A DNA stretch of 64,000 nt from Thalassobellus citreus (GCF_044385915.1 NZ_JBISCC010000120.1:62001-126000); one strand, 5' to 3'; shown: positions 17,268 through 27,912, counted from the stretch's first letter. Translations and numbers: made by a program. The notes: generated from the letters alone by a model not told the origin.

Positions 17268-20183
17268 CTATAATTTAAAATTTAATCTAGCAAACAAATA
17301 GCGTCCTAAATAACTAAATTGAGACGTTCTTCTTGAGTATACAAATTGATCTCCCGAAGTGCCTCCTGGTCTATTTTCATCAGGGTAAACATCAAATAAA
17401 TTATTAGCTCCAAGAGTTACAGTTAAATTATCCATTAATGCTGTAGAAACAGTTAAATCTGTTACTAACTTTCCTCCATAAATAGCATCTGCACTAACAG
17501 GTGTTCCAGCAACTCTTGCATCTCCAGAAAAATCATCTGGGTCTGTAACTTCACCAAAGAAAACATTTCTTAATAAGAAATCCCATTTACCAACATTTAC
17601 AACATTTGTTAAACTTAACTTAGTTCTCGGTTGAGCTAAAGTTAAAAAGGCTTCTTCTTGCCCATCGAAAAAAGAACCACTTTGTCCTGCTGCGGCAATT
17701 TTAGACGGTACTCTAATAGCATCTACTTCAGTTTCAGAAAAAGTTGCAGATAAATCACTTTGAACTCTAACTTTATCTCCAATATTTCCATTATGAGAAA
17801 CAACAACCTCAATTCCTTTAGATTTTGTATCAATAGCATTTACAAAAAAGCGAGCGCTTGTAGCTCCAGCAGAATCAAAGATACCTTGAAGTTCGGCATT
17901 AGTTCCTGCTCCAAAACTTCCACTATACACAATACGATCATCAATATCAATAACGTAAGCATCAGCTGTAATTTTAAAATTCCCAAATTTAGCAGTAGCA
18001 CCTAAGCTGAAACTTTTAGAAGTTTCTTCTTTAAGCTTTTCAATACCTATTAAATTTGCTGCTCTACTATCGTTTGTAAATGTTCCTTGTTCAAAAGGTT
18101 GATTATCTACAAAAACAGTACTCGTTCTACTAAAAAATTGTTGATGCAAAGACGGTGCTCTAAAACCTGTACTATGTGCTGCTCTTAAAGCTACATTTTC
18201 GTCTAATTTATAACGCGTTGCTATTTTATAATTAAACGTTTCACCAAAATCTGAAAAACTTTCAAGTCGTCCTGCAACACTTAATAACCAAGCATCTGTT
18301 AAATCGGCTTCTAAGTCTACATAAGCAGCTATACTGTTTCTAAATTTATTAGTTGCATTTTTAGGGTCATAGCCTCTAAAAACTTGAGCGCCTCCACCAA
18401 GTGGTGCACCTGTAAAATTATTAGTAACTAATAAATCGCTAGGAGTAATACTATTTACAGGATTTCCATTAATATCATAACTTGTAAAAGACGCCTCTTC
18501 TCCTTCTTCAATACTATAATTTTCAACTTTATATTCAGCTCCAAAAGCTACATTTAATCCATTAAAGATATCTTCATTAAATTTATTAAAGTCTAAATTT
18601 GTTGTATTCTGAGAAAAACTTAAAGTACCAGCGTCAAATGAACGTTGTGTTGCTACACCTAATGTTCCGTTACTTGAGTTTCCTACGGTAATACCAAAAG
18701 CATTTTGTCCGTATGTATTTGAAAAATCTACATTCCAATCATTAACTTTTCCTCTAATTCCAACAGCTAAAGATTTATCTACAATATCACTTCCAATATT
18801 TGGTAAAAATCCATTTGGAAATGCAGGTGTATTAGCACGTCCATCTCCTTGAGCAGGTCTTCTATAAAAACCAGAAGCCAAACCTTGTCTGTAACTAATA
18901 CCTCCAAAAGAGTAAATTTCTGCATCATCACTTAATGGAATAGACATATTAGCAAAAAACTTACCTTCTCTAAGTTTAGAAGTTCCAACTTTAAATCTAT
19001 AATCGGCTCTTGTTTGTCCTCTTGCAGCTAATTCTTGTTCATCTGCATCAAAACCAAGTAAATCTCTAAACGTAGCAATATCGGCTTCTTGAGTTACATC
19101 TAGACCCGCTATTTCAGAAGCTACTGCTGGATCTAAATAAGATAGTGATCCTGCTGCTGTTTGGTAATCTGCCAATGTCATATCTGCTACAACACCTCCG
19201 CTTGCTGCGAAAACCCTCTCTGCGCCATGAAAACCTTTAAAAATATCTCCTGAATAATCTTTATTTCTTAAAGCAGGTTGTCTTGTAGATAAAGAACCTG
19301 TAAAATTAATAAACCCACCATTATCGCCAATTGGCAATCCATAATTCGCATCAATTTGAACTTTTTCTCCATCACTACCGCCTTCAAAATGATTTGAATT
19401 TTCGCTAAAGTTAGCGCCCGTTGTAAGTGTTAAGTCCAATTCGTTTGTTGCTTTCTTTAATACAATATTTATAACACCTGCAATGGCATCCGATCCATAT
19501 TGTGCCGCAGCTCCATCTCTAAGTACTTCAATTCTTTTAATAGCAGCCGTAGGAATAGAATTCATATCTGTACCAACACTACCAGCACCCACCGTACCAT
19601 TTGTATTAATTAATGCCGTATTGTGTCTACGTTTCCCATTAATTAATATTAATACTTGATCTGGCCCCAAACCTCTTAATGATGCCGGATCTATATGATC
19701 GGTACCATCTGAAACTGTTTGCGTTTGTGATGTAAACGACGGTGCTACATAATTTAAAATTTCATTTACCGAAGTCTGTGCGCCTTTTGATGCTAACTCT
19801 GTAACATCAATAACATCAATTGCAACCGGAGTGTCAATTGCTGTTCTACTTGGGTTTCTAGAACCAACCAAAACAACTTCATCTAAAGCAACTCCAGATT
19901 TCATTGTAACGTTTAATTTACTCCCAGTTACGGTTAATTCTTGAGTGTCGTACCCTACATAAGAAAACACTAATACATCTCCATTATTCGCACTAAGCGA
20001 ATAGTTCCCATCAAAATCTGTAATAGTTCCTGTAGTGGTTCCTTTTACAATTACAGAAACACCCGGTAAAGGTTGCGAAGTATCATCAAGAACAACTCCT
20101 GAAACTTCTTGTGCAGTTATAAATCCTGATGCTCCTATAAACATCAAAAACAGCATTAATTTTAATTGTAGTTTTTTAATCAT
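17268..20183 (-). CDS. TonB-dependent receptor with carboxypeptidase-regulatory N-terminal domain
   Basis: 971 residues. Signal peptide (to about residue 25, ending FITAQ), then a CarboxypepD_reg-like domain (GVVLDDTSQPLPGVSVIVKG, ~28-100), a plug with TonB-box-like LDEVVLVGSRN and the GLGPDQVLILINGKRRHN segment, then a 22-strand barrel ending YLFARLNFKL. No SusD-type lipoprotein gene is adjacent, so it is not a SusCD pair. The ligand is unknown, with siderophore, cobalamin or other metal complex all possible. It is a single-gene unit, convergent with the RND operon. Confidence 0.9.
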   Translation of the reverse strand: MIKKLQLKLMLFLMFIGASGFITAQEVSGVVLDDTSQPLPGVSVIVKGTTTGTITDFDGNYSLSANNGDVLVFSYVGYDTQELTVTGSKLNVTMKSGVALDEVVLVGSRNPSRTAIDTPVAIDVIDVTELASKGAQTSVNEILNYVAPSFTSQTQTVSDGTDHIDPASLRGLGPDQVLILINGKRRHNTALINTNGTVGAGSVGTDMNSIPTAAIKRIEVLRDGAAAQYGSDAIAGVINIVLKKATNELDLTLTTGANFSENSNHFEGGSDGEKVQIDANYGLPIGDNGGFINFTGSLSTRQPALRNKDYSGDIFKGFHGAERVFAASGGVVADMTLADYQTAAGSLSYLDPAVASEIAGLDVTQEADIATFRDLLGFDADEQELAARGQTRADYRFKVGTSKLREGKFFANMSIPLSDDAEIYSFGGISYRQGLASGFYRRPAQGDGRANTPAFPNGFLPNIGSDIVDKSLAVGIRGKVNDWNVDFSNTYGQNAFGITVGNSSNGTLGVATQRSFDAGTLSFSQNTTNLDFNKFNEDIFNGLNVAFGAEYKVENYSIEEGEEASFTSYDINGNPVNSITPSDLLVTNNFTGAPLGGGAQVFRGYDPKNATNKFRNSIAAYVDLEADLTDAWLLSVAGRLESFSDFGETFNYKIATRYKLDENVALRAAHSTGFRAPSLHQQFFSRTSTVFVDNQPFEQGTFTNDSRAANLIGIEKLKEETSKSFSLGATAKFGNFKITADAYVIDIDDRIVYSGSFGAGTNAELQGIFDSAGATSARFFVNAIDTKSKGIEVVVSHNGNIGDKVRVQSDLSATFSETEVDAIRVPSKIAAAGQSGSFFDGQEEAFLTLAQPRTKLSLTNVVNVGKWDFLLRNVFFGEVTDPDDFSGDARVAGTPVSADAIYGGKLVTDLTVSTALMDNLTVTLGANNLFDVYPDENRPGGTSGDQFVYSRRTSQFSYLGRYLFARLNFKL

Positions 20184-20211
20184 AATATATATTTATTTGA
20201 ATTAGTTAAAG

Positions 20212-20250
20212 CGAAGATATACAATTTACTTAATAAATTATGCGCGCATA
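20212..20250 (-). promoter_or_regulatory. Promoter region of the TonB receptor with a 12-bp palindrome
   Basis: On the reverse strand TATCTTCG (20212-20219) is one base from TAnnTTTG and 29 bp from the ATG. Upstream of it, TATGCGCGCATA (20239-20250) is a perfect 12-bp palindrome and unusually GC-rich for this AT-rich gap, so it could be an operator. The rest of the gap to 20432 shows nothing I can assign. Confidence 0.4.
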
Positions 20251-20432
20251 TAAAATATATTCATTAAAAGTAATAAAAGACAACATATTTTGTAATGATT
20301 ATTAAAAAATATTGAAAATATTTCAAATAAATGCACAATCGAAGATTCATAGAAGAATTTACCATATAACCTCCAAAAATTAATAGGATTCAAAAAAACA
20401 TCTTAAAAAATTTATACTCATAGGTATTTCAT

Positions 20433-20440
20433 TAAATTTG
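20433..20440 (+). promoter_or_regulatory. -7 promoter element of aspS
   Basis: TAAATTTG is an exact TAnnTTTG match, 19 bp before the ATG at 20459. It overlaps an in-frame TTG (20438), which rules that TTG out as the start. Confidence 0.65.
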
Positions 20441-20458
20441 CACTTCAATTTTACAACA

Positions 20459-22207
20459 ATGTACAGAAGTCATAATTGTGGCGAATTAACAGCTACAAAT
20501 ATTAATACAGAAGTAACCCTTTCAGGATGGGTTCAAAAATCAAGAGATAAAGGTTTTATTGTTTGGGTAGATTTACGTGACCGCTACGGCATTACTCAAC
20601 TTGTTTTTGACGAAGAGCGCACCTCAAAAGACATGATGGAACAAGCTCAAAACTTAGGTCGTGAGTTTGTTATTCAAGTTAAAGGAACCGTTATTGAACG
20701 TGCTTCAAAAAACCCTAAGATTCCAACAGGAGATATAGAAATATTAGTTTCAGAATTAACCATTTTAAATCAAGCTTTACTACCTCCTTTTACTATCGAA
20801 GACAAAACTGATGGTGGTGAAGATATACGAATGAAATATCGTTATTTAGATATTCGCCGTAATCCTGTAAAAGACAGTTTAATTTTCAGATCGAAAGTAT
20901 CTCAAGAAGTTCGAAACTATTTATCTAAAGAAGATTTTATAGAGGTAGAAACTCCTTATTTAATAAAATCTACCCCAGAAGGCGCCAGAGATTTTGTAGT
21001 ACCTTCTAGAATGAATGAAGGACAATTTTACGCATTACCGCAATCACCACAAACCTTCAAACAATTGTTGATGGTTGGTGGCATGGATAAATATTTCCAG
21101 ATTGTAAAATGTTTTAGAGATGAAGATTTACGTGCCGACAGACAGCCAGAGTTTACACAAATTGATTGTGAAATGGCTTTTGTTGAGCAAGAAGATATTT
21201 TAAATGTTTTTGAAGGCTTAACGCGTCACTTACTAAAAGAAGTAAATGGTGTAGAGGTTGAAAAATTCCCAAGAATGCTGTATGATGACGCGATGCGCTT
21301 ATATGGTAACGACAAACCAGACATTCGTTTTGGGATGGAATTTGGCGAACTTAATGCCGTTACACAACACAAAGAATTTGGTGTTTTTAACAATGCCGAA
21401 TTAGTAGTTGGAATAGCAGTTCCTGGCGGAAATAGTTATACTAGAAAAGAAATTGATAAATTAATTGATTGGGTAAAGCGTCCGCAAGTTGGTGCTTTAG
21501 GAATGATTTATTCAAGATGTAATGAAGATGGGACTTATAAATCTTCAGTAGATAAATTTTACGATCAAGACGATTTAGCAAAATGGGCTGAAGTTACAGG
21601 TGCAAAACCTGGCGATTTAGTTTGTGTGCTTTCTGGCGATAAAAACAAAGTAAGAGCTCAATTAAGTGCCTTACGTATGGAATTAGCAGAACGTTTAGGC
21701 TTAAGAGACCCTAAAGTATTTGCTCCGCTATGGGTAATAGACTTTCCTTTATTAGAATTAGATGAAGAAACAGGACATTACCACGCAATGCATCATCCAT
21801 TTACATCTCCAAAACCAGGACAATTAGAATTATTAGATACAAATCCAGGCGACGTAAAAGCTAATGCATACGATTTAGTTTTAAACGGAAATGAAATAGG
21901 CGGTGGTTCTATAAGAATTCACGATAAAGAAACACAAGCCATTATGTTTAAACATTTAGGCTTTACCGAAGAAGAAGCAAAAGCACAATTTGGTTTTTTA
22001 ATGGATGCCTTTCAATATGGCGCACCGCCACACGGTGGTTTAGCTTTTGGATTAGATAGACTAGTTGCTATTTTAGGCGGACAAGAAACCATACGTGATT
22101 TTATTGCATTCCCGAAAAATAATTCAGGACGAGATGTCATGATTGATGCGCCTGCTCCTATTGATGATGAACAATTAACAGAACTTCATCTCAAAGTAGA
22201 ATTATAA
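20459..22207 (+). CDS. aspS: Aspartyl-tRNA synthetase
   Basis: 582 residues, the bacterial length. The start MYRSHNCGEL is typical. An N-terminal OB-fold anticodon-binding domain (~15-105, LSGWVQKSRDKGFIVWVDLRD) precedes the class II catalytic core: motif 2 FRDEDLRADRQPEFTQID (~220-237) and motif 3 GGLAFGLDRLVAILGG (~535-550). A GAD insertion domain typical of bacterial AspRS lies at ~285-420. It charges tRNA-Asp. The downstream permease starts 10 bp after the stop, so it may share this promoter. Confidence 0.97.
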   Translation: MYRSHNCGELTATNINTEVTLSGWVQKSRDKGFIVWVDLRDRYGITQLVFDEERTSKDMMEQAQNLGREFVIQVKGTVIERASKNPKIPTGDIEILVSELTILNQALLPPFTIEDKTDGGEDIRMKYRYLDIRRNPVKDSLIFRSKVSQEVRNYLSKEDFIEVETPYLIKSTPEGARDFVVPSRMNEGQFYALPQSPQTFKQLLMVGGMDKYFQIVKCFRDEDLRADRQPEFTQIDCEMAFVEQEDILNVFEGLTRHLLKEVNGVEVEKFPRMLYDDAMRLYGNDKPDIRFGMEFGELNAVTQHKEFGVFNNAELVVGIAVPGGNSYTRKEIDKLIDWVKRPQVGALGMIYSRCNEDGTYKSSVDKFYDQDDLAKWAEVTGAKPGDLVCVLSGDKNKVRAQLSALRMELAERLGLRDPKVFAPLWVIDFPLLELDEETGHYHAMHHPFTSPKPGQLELLDTNPGDVKANAYDLVLNGNEIGGGSIRIHDKETQAIMFKHLGFTEEEAKAQFGFLMDAFQYGAPPHGGLAFGLDRLVAILGGQETIRDFIAFPKNNSGRDVMIDAPAPIDDEQLTELHLKVEL

Positions 22208-22217
22208 CTTTGAAATA

Positions 22218-23987
22218 ATGAAAACCAAAGGACACACTAAAAAGTTAAACCAATTAGCAGCCACAGCTATTTGTGGTAACGATATTAGCTCCTCTGTTTT
22301 ATATGTCTCGGCTCTTGCTATTGCTTTTGCAGGTCAATACGCTTGGATAACATTAGCTATTGTTTCTGTTGTTTTATTTCTTTTTAGAAAAATATATGGA
22401 GAAGTTGTAGGAGCACTACCACTAAATGGTGGTGCTTATAATGCTTTACTAAATACTACTAGTAAATTTTTAGCATCATTTGCAGCAACCTTGACACTGC
22501 TTTCTTATATGGCAACTGCCGTTATTTCTGCTAATGAAGCCATTCATTATTTACATCATCTAATTCCATCTATGCCTATAATAATAGCCACCATTGTGCT
22601 ATTAGGTATTTTTGCCGCACTTACAATTGGAGGAATTACAGAATCAGCTAAAGTAGCTATCGGTATTTTTCTTTTTCATTTAACTTCCTTAGCTATATTA
22701 AGTGGGTTTATCATATATTTTTTAAGTCAAAATGGTATTGGTGTATTTTTTGAAAACTGGAAACTTCCAATACAAGGTGGCAGTATAGCAACAGCTATAT
22801 TTTTAGGATTTGCAGCTTCTATGCTGGGTGTATCTGGTTTTGAAAGTTCTGCTAATTTTGTTGAAGAACAAGAAAAAGGCGTGTTCCCAAAAACACTTAA
22901 AAACATGTGGATTGTTGTTAGTGTTATAAACCCCTTAATGGCCATATTTGCATTAGCACTATTTGCGCTTCCACTTTTACAAAGTGATGCCTATCAAAAT
23001 ACATTATTAATTGAAATGGGAGCTCATGTTGGAGGAAATTGGATTGCTATTTTAATATCTATTGATGCCTTTTTAGTGTTAAGTGGTGCTGTATTAACAA
23101 GTTTTGTTGGTGTTTCTGGCTTATTAGAACGTATGACTTTAGACCGTATTTTACCACCATTTTTTTTAAAGAAAAATGCTAAAGGTAGCTCATACAGAAT
23201 TATTTTAATGTTTTTCATATTATCCATTTCTGTTTTACTTATTACCAATGGAAATGTTAAATTATTAGCAGGTGTTTATACCATTTCGTTCTTATCAGTT
23301 ATGGTGTTATTTGGTTTTGGAAACATTTTACTAAAAGTAAGAAGAAAACAGTTACCTAGACCTGAAAAAGCAAAATGGGGTGCTGTTATAATAGCAATTA
23401 TGGCTGTTATAGTAGCTTTAATTGGAAATATTTTAATGACTCCAAAAGATGGCAGTCCAAGTAATTTAGTCGTCTTTCTCGATTATTTTATTCCTGCTAT
23501 TATTTTTATCATTATCATGTTGAATAGAATAGTTCTGTTAAAATTCTTATTAAACCTAATATATAGTATTTTCGACCCTATTCGTAATTTAGTTTTAAAA
23601 ACAGATAGAAAGATAACATCTACAATTAATAAAATAAATTCTCAAGAATTTGTTTTTTTTACTAAAGGAGACAATATAGCCACACTTAATAAAGTGATGT
23701 TATATATTACAAAAAATGAGCATACAAAAAAGCTTAAAATTGTTTTAGCATTAGACAAGGGTGATGTTATTCCAAAAAATTTAGAACAAGAAGTCGATTT
23801 TCTAAACAGAGAATATCCAGAAGTTGATATTGAATTTATCATTGAAAAAAGTAAATTTAGTCCAGCTTTAATTAAAGCATTGTCAGAACGATGGAACATT
23901 CCTATTAACTTCATGTTTATAGGATCTCCTAGTGATAAATTCCCTTATAAAATTGAAGATTTAGGTGGCGTTAGACTCATTATTTAA
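22218..23987 (+). CDS. APC-superfamily amino-acid permease with C-terminal cytosolic domain
   Basis: 589 residues. About 12 transmembrane helices (residues ~15-440) begin with the APC signature ATAICGNDISSSVLYVSAL. A soluble tail of ~120 residues (FFTKGDNIATLNKVMLYI to the end) looks like an alpha/beta domain of the universal-stress type, which some APC transporters carry. It probably imports or exchanges amino acids or polyamines; the substrate is not determinable here. It sits in a same-strand run between aspS and two ClC genes. Confidence 0.85.
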   Translation: MKTKGHTKKLNQLAATAICGNDISSSVLYVSALAIAFAGQYAWITLAIVSVVLFLFRKIYGEVVGALPLNGGAYNALLNTTSKFLASFAATLTLLSYMATAVISANEAIHYLHHLIPSMPIIIATIVLLGIFAALTIGGITESAKVAIGIFLFHLTSLAILSGFIIYFLSQNGIGVFFENWKLPIQGGSIATAIFLGFAASMLGVSGFESSANFVEEQEKGVFPKTLKNMWIVVSVINPLMAIFALALFALPLLQSDAYQNTLLIEMGAHVGGNWIAILISIDAFLVLSGAVLTSFVGVSGLLERMTLDRILPPFFLKKNAKGSSYRIILMFFILSISVLLITNGNVKLLAGVYTISFLSVMVLFGFGNILLKVRRKQLPRPEKAKWGAVIIAIMAVIVALIGNILMTPKDGSPSNLVVFLDYFIPAIIFIIIMLNRIVLLKFLLNLIYSIFDPIRNLVLKTDRKITSTINKINSQEFVFFTKGDNIATLNKVMLYITKNEHTKKLKIVLALDKGDVIPKNLEQEVDFLNREYPEVDIEFIIEKSKFSPALIKALSERWNIPINFMFIGSPSDKFPYKIEDLGGVRLII

Positions 23988-24041
23988 AATAATAAGTTTT
24001 TATAATCGTGCTTTTAACCCAAAAAATATTTAGATTTAATC

Positions 24042-25832
24042 ATGCCTAAACAAACAATATTAAAACAAATTTTAATTTGGAGAGCAAAACATATTTCTCA
24101 TAGGCAATTTGTTTATATATTAAGTGTTATTATTGGTTTTACATCTGGTCTTGGTGCTGTTATTTTAAAGAATTTAACACACTTTATTCAGCATTTATTA
24201 GAAGGTAAGCTAATAAACGAGTATCATCATGCATTCTTATTTCTATTCCCTATTTTGGGACTTACACTTGCATATCTTATCATTAAATATGTTATTAGAC
24301 ACAAAGTAAGTCACGGAATCCCATCAACACTATATGCTATTTCTAAACGAAAAGGCATTATGAAACGGTTTCAAATGTTTGGTTCCATTCTAACTGCTCC
24401 ACTTACTGTTGGTTTTGGAGGCTCTGTTGGTTTAGAAGGTCCTACCGTAGCAACCGGAGCAGCTATAGGTTCAAACATTTCGAGAATGTTTCATTTAAAT
24501 CAAACATCTCGAACACTCTTAATTGGTTGTGCTGCTGCAGGTGCTATGTCTGCCATATTTAAAGCACCTATTGCTGCTATCATTTTTGCTATAGAAGTAT
24601 TCAGCTTAGACTTAACAATAGCTTCCATGCTACCGCTTTTATTAGCATCGCTTTCTGCTATTTTAACGTCTTATTTTTTCTTTGGTGACGATATTTTACT
24701 CCCATTTAGAATTGAAGATAAATTTGTCATTTCAGATGCGCCATTTTATATTCTTTTAGGCGTAATAGCCGCATTTGTATCTATCTATTTTACTGAAGCA
24801 TATGATAAAATTCAGAAGCTTTTCGACAAAATAGACTCCCCAATAAAAAAATTAATTATAGGTGGTATTGGTATTGGAATACTCGTCTTTTTTATTCCAC
24901 CTTTATATGGTGAAGGCTTTGATGTTATAAATAATTTAATTGTTGGTAACCCAGAAAAAGCTTTACAGAATAATTTATTTCAAATGGATTTAAACAACAT
25001 TTGGATAGTCGTTCTACTTCTAATCGGACTGATGCTTTTTAAAATTATAGCGAGTGCCTTAACTTTTGGAGCTGGTGGTGTAGGTGGTATTTTTGCACCA
25101 ACACTTTTTATGGGAAGTATCATGGGATTTTGCATGTCTAAAATAGTAAACAACAGCGGACTTTTTAGCAACCCTATTTCCGAAAGTAATTTCACTTTAG
25201 TAGGTATGGCAGGTGTATTAGCTGGTGTTTTACATGCGCCACTTACGGCTATTTTCTTAATTGCAGAACTTACTGGTGGCTACGAACTTTTTATCCCGTT
25301 AATGCTTACAGCTACTATTTCATTCAGTATTACAAAATATTTTAAACCGCATTCAGTTTATAATATGGAACTAGGCAGAAAGGGCGAATTAATAACACAC
25401 GATAAAGACCATGCTGTTTTAACACTTATGGACATAGATAAGGTTATAGAAACAAATTTTGTAATTATACGACCAGAAATGACCTTAGAAGATATTGTAC
25501 ATAAAGCCGTTGTAAAATCTAATCGAAATATCTTTCCAGTTGTAAAGAAAGACACGCATAAATTACAAGGCATTATTCTTTTAGATGATTTAAGACCCAT
25601 CATGTTCGATCAGTCTTTATACAAAGAAGTTGTTGCTACCGATGTTATGCAAAAACCGCCCGAAGTCATCAATTTAGACACAGATAAAATGACCGACATT
25701 ATGAAAAAATTCCAAGACAGTAGCGCATGGAATTTACCTGTGAAGAAAAACGGTATTTATTTTGGCTTCATTTCTAAATCTAAACTATTAACAGCCTACA
25801 GACGTCAATTAATTACACTCCAAGGCAAATAA
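24042..25832 (+). CDS. ClC-family chloride channel/antiporter with CBS domains, copy 1
   Basis: 596 residues. The selectivity motifs are SHGIPSTL (89-97), GSVGLEGPTVATG (127-139, gating Glu 132) and GAGGVGGIFAPTLFMG. Two CBS domains fill ~450-590 and are likely nucleotide sensors. The position of the internal proton Glu of E. coli ClC (second Glu of FIIEE) is Val here (FAIEVF), as in channel-type members. It carries chloride or another anion across the inner membrane. The paralog starts 48 bp downstream. Confidence 0.92.
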   Translation: MPKQTILKQILIWRAKHISHRQFVYILSVIIGFTSGLGAVILKNLTHFIQHLLEGKLINEYHHAFLFLFPILGLTLAYLIIKYVIRHKVSHGIPSTLYAISKRKGIMKRFQMFGSILTAPLTVGFGGSVGLEGPTVATGAAIGSNISRMFHLNQTSRTLLIGCAAAGAMSAIFKAPIAAIIFAIEVFSLDLTIASMLPLLLASLSAILTSYFFFGDDILLPFRIEDKFVISDAPFYILLGVIAAFVSIYFTEAYDKIQKLFDKIDSPIKKLIIGGIGIGILVFFIPPLYGEGFDVINNLIVGNPEKALQNNLFQMDLNNIWIVVLLLIGLMLFKIIASALTFGAGGVGGIFAPTLFMGSIMGFCMSKIVNNSGLFSNPISESNFTLVGMAGVLAGVLHAPLTAIFLIAELTGGYELFIPLMLTATISFSITKYFKPHSVYNMELGRKGELITHDKDHAVLTLMDIDKVIETNFVIIRPEMTLEDIVHKAVVKSNRNIFPVVKKDTHKLQGIILLDDLRPIMFDQSLYKEVVATDVMQKPPEVINLDTDKMTDIMKKFQDSSAWNLPVKKNGIYFGFISKSKLLTAYRRQLITLQGK

Positions 25833-25880
25833 TAAAAATCAAATCCTGCTATTAGTATAATTTTTTAGTAATTTTATAAA

Positions 25881-27668
25881 ATGCCTTCTAATTTCAAGAG
25901 TTTATTACGCAAGTTTTTAATATGGAAATACAAACATATTTCCGAACTTCAATTTGTTTACATCCTTAGCATTTTAGTTGGATTTTTAGCAGGTTTAGGA
26001 ACGGTAACACTCAAAAATATAACCCATTATATTCGGTTACTCTTCGAGTTAAGCTTTTTTAAAAATCACCAAAATACGTTTTACTTTATTTTTCCAATTA
26101 TTGGGTTATTACTCGTTTATATCATAAAACAAACGTGGTTAAAAAAACATATTGGGCATGGTATTTCATCAACATTACATGCTATTTCAAAACTAAATGG
26201 TATTATCCCCAGATATAATATTTATGCGTCATTAATTACGGCTCCACTAACCGCCGGTTTTGGTGGTTCTGTAGGTTTGCAAGGTCCTGCAGTAAGTGTA
26301 GGTTCAGCTTTAGGATCAAACGCAGCTCGGTTATTTCACATGAACACTAAAACACGTATGCTTTTAATTGGCTGTGCTACCGCTGGAGCCATGGCATCTA
26401 TGTTTAAAGCACCTATTGCTGCTATTGTTTTTGCTGTAGAAATTTTTAGTTTAGATATTGCGTTCACTTCCTTAGTCCCGCTTTTATTAGCATCTATTTC
26501 GGCAGTTGTAACCTCCTATATGTTTTTAGGGACAGATGTATTACTTAATTTTAAATTAACTGATAAATTTGAAGTTAACGATATCGCCTTTTATATCCTT
26601 TTAGGACTCATGACAGCCATAGCTTCTGTATATTTTTCAAAAGTATTTTTTGGTATTACCAATTTTTTCAAACAATTTGAAAGTCGTGCTTTACGATTAT
26701 TAATCGGAGGCTTAGCAATAGGTACCATGCTTTATTTTATCCCTCCATTATATGGTGAAGGTTACGGCATTATGAACAACCTGCTAAAAGGAGACCATCT
26801 AGCAGCTATAGGAAACACTCCTTTTCAGTTAGATTTATCAAACATCTGGATTGTTATTGCTTTATTACTTGGCATCGCAATATTTAAGGCCATTGCCATG
26901 ACAACTACTTTTGGAGCAGGAGGCGTAGGAGGTGTATTTATTCCAACACTGGTTATGGGAAGCGCTTTAGGAAATGCTTTTGCTAAAATAATTAATAACC
27001 TAGGTTTAGATTTTAATGTTTCAGAATCTAATTTTACATTAATAGGAATGACAGGCTTAATGGCTGGAGTACTGCACGCACCGTTAACGGCTATTTTCCT
27101 TATTGCTGAAATTACAGGAGGTTACGAGTTGTTTGTCCCTTTAATGCTAGTATCTGCCATATCCTTTTCTATAACAAAATATTATGTATCACATTCTATA
27201 TATACGCTAAAATTAGCCGAACGCGGAGAACTAATAACGCACGATAAAGACCAAAATGTACTCATGGTTCTAGATATTGATAAAGTTATTGAAACCAATT
27301 TTGTTATTTTAAAACCAGAGATGCTACTTGGAGAGATTTTAAAAAATGCCGTTTCTAAATCTTCTAGAAATCATTTTCCGGTAGTAAATGATGAACATGA
27401 ATTTTTAGGCGTCATTAGACTTGATGATGTTAGACATATGATGTTTAATTCTGAGTTATACGATAAGGTAGATGCCGCAAGCCTTATGCATGCAGATGCC
27501 GGTATTATTGATTATGATAATGATTCCATGAATCAAATTATGGATAAATTTAAAACCAGTGGCGCATGGAATTTACCCGTTATAAAAAACGGCAAATATT
27601 TTGGTTATATTTCAAAATCTAAACTACTAACCGCATACCGTCGCCAATTAATTAATTTCACTAAATAA
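25881..27668 (+). CDS. ClC-family chloride channel with CBS domains, copy 2 (gating Glu replaced by Gln)
   Basis: 595 residues, alignable along its whole length with the upstream copy, including the C-terminal CBS pair. The external gating Glu of the GxEGP motif is Gln 134 here (GSVGLQGPAVSVG, codon CAA at 26280-26282). The motif I map to the central Ser is GHGIS, with His in the Ser position as in copy 1. In characterised ClCs changing this Glu removes gating and proton coupling, so this copy may be a constitutively open anion pathway. That is inference. The next gene starts directly after its stop codon. Confidence 0.92.
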   Translation: MPSNFKSLLRKFLIWKYKHISELQFVYILSILVGFLAGLGTVTLKNITHYIRLLFELSFFKNHQNTFYFIFPIIGLLLVYIIKQTWLKKHIGHGISSTLHAISKLNGIIPRYNIYASLITAPLTAGFGGSVGLQGPAVSVGSALGSNAARLFHMNTKTRMLLIGCATAGAMASMFKAPIAAIVFAVEIFSLDIAFTSLVPLLLASISAVVTSYMFLGTDVLLNFKLTDKFEVNDIAFYILLGLMTAIASVYFSKVFFGITNFFKQFESRALRLLIGGLAIGTMLYFIPPLYGEGYGIMNNLLKGDHLAAIGNTPFQLDLSNIWIVIALLLGIAIFKAIAMTTTFGAGGVGGVFIPTLVMGSALGNAFAKIINNLGLDFNVSESNFTLIGMTGLMAGVLHAPLTAIFLIAEITGGYELFVPLMLVSAISFSITKYYVSHSIYTLKLAERGELITHDKDQNVLMVLDIDKVIETNFVILKPEMLLGEILKNAVSKSSRNHFPVVNDEHEFLGVIRLDDVRHMMFNSELYDKVDAASLMHADAGIIDYDNDSMNQIMDKFKTSGAWNLPVIKNGKYFGYISKSKLLTAYRRQLINFTK

Positions 27669-27905
27669 ATGAAATACCTCATTCTACTATTAGCTATTGC
27701 AGCATTTACAAGTATTATTTTAGGCCTTACTATAAATTTAGAATACTCACAAAAACTTATTGGATTTGGAGTGGTAGGTCTTTTTTTAGTCGTATTTCCG
27801 CTATTTACATACTACCGCTGGAAAGGCAAAGACATAAAAGATTATATGCTAACAAAAGAAAATTTAGATAAAATGCGAGAACGCGAAGGCGATAATCGCA
27901 GATAA
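27669..27905 (+). CDS. Small membrane protein (78 aa) coupled to the ClC gene
   Basis: Two hydrophobic segments (~1-22 and ~31-48) and a charged cytoplasmic-type tail (YRWKGKDIKDYMLTKENLDKMR). The ATG abuts the TAA of the second ClC gene, implying translational coupling. No family recognised. A subunit or assembly role for the ClC protein is possible but only by position. Confidence 0.65.
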   Translation: MKYLILLLAIAAFTSIILGLTINLEYSQKLIGFGVVGLFLVVFPLFTYYRWKGKDIKDYMLTKENLDKMREREGDNRR

Positions 27906-27912
27906 TTTTTTT

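Noticed and set aside
17268..20183. SusC of a SusCD polysaccharide system
   Set aside because: No SusD-type lipoprotein gene is next to it, and the neighbours are an efflux operon and aspS.
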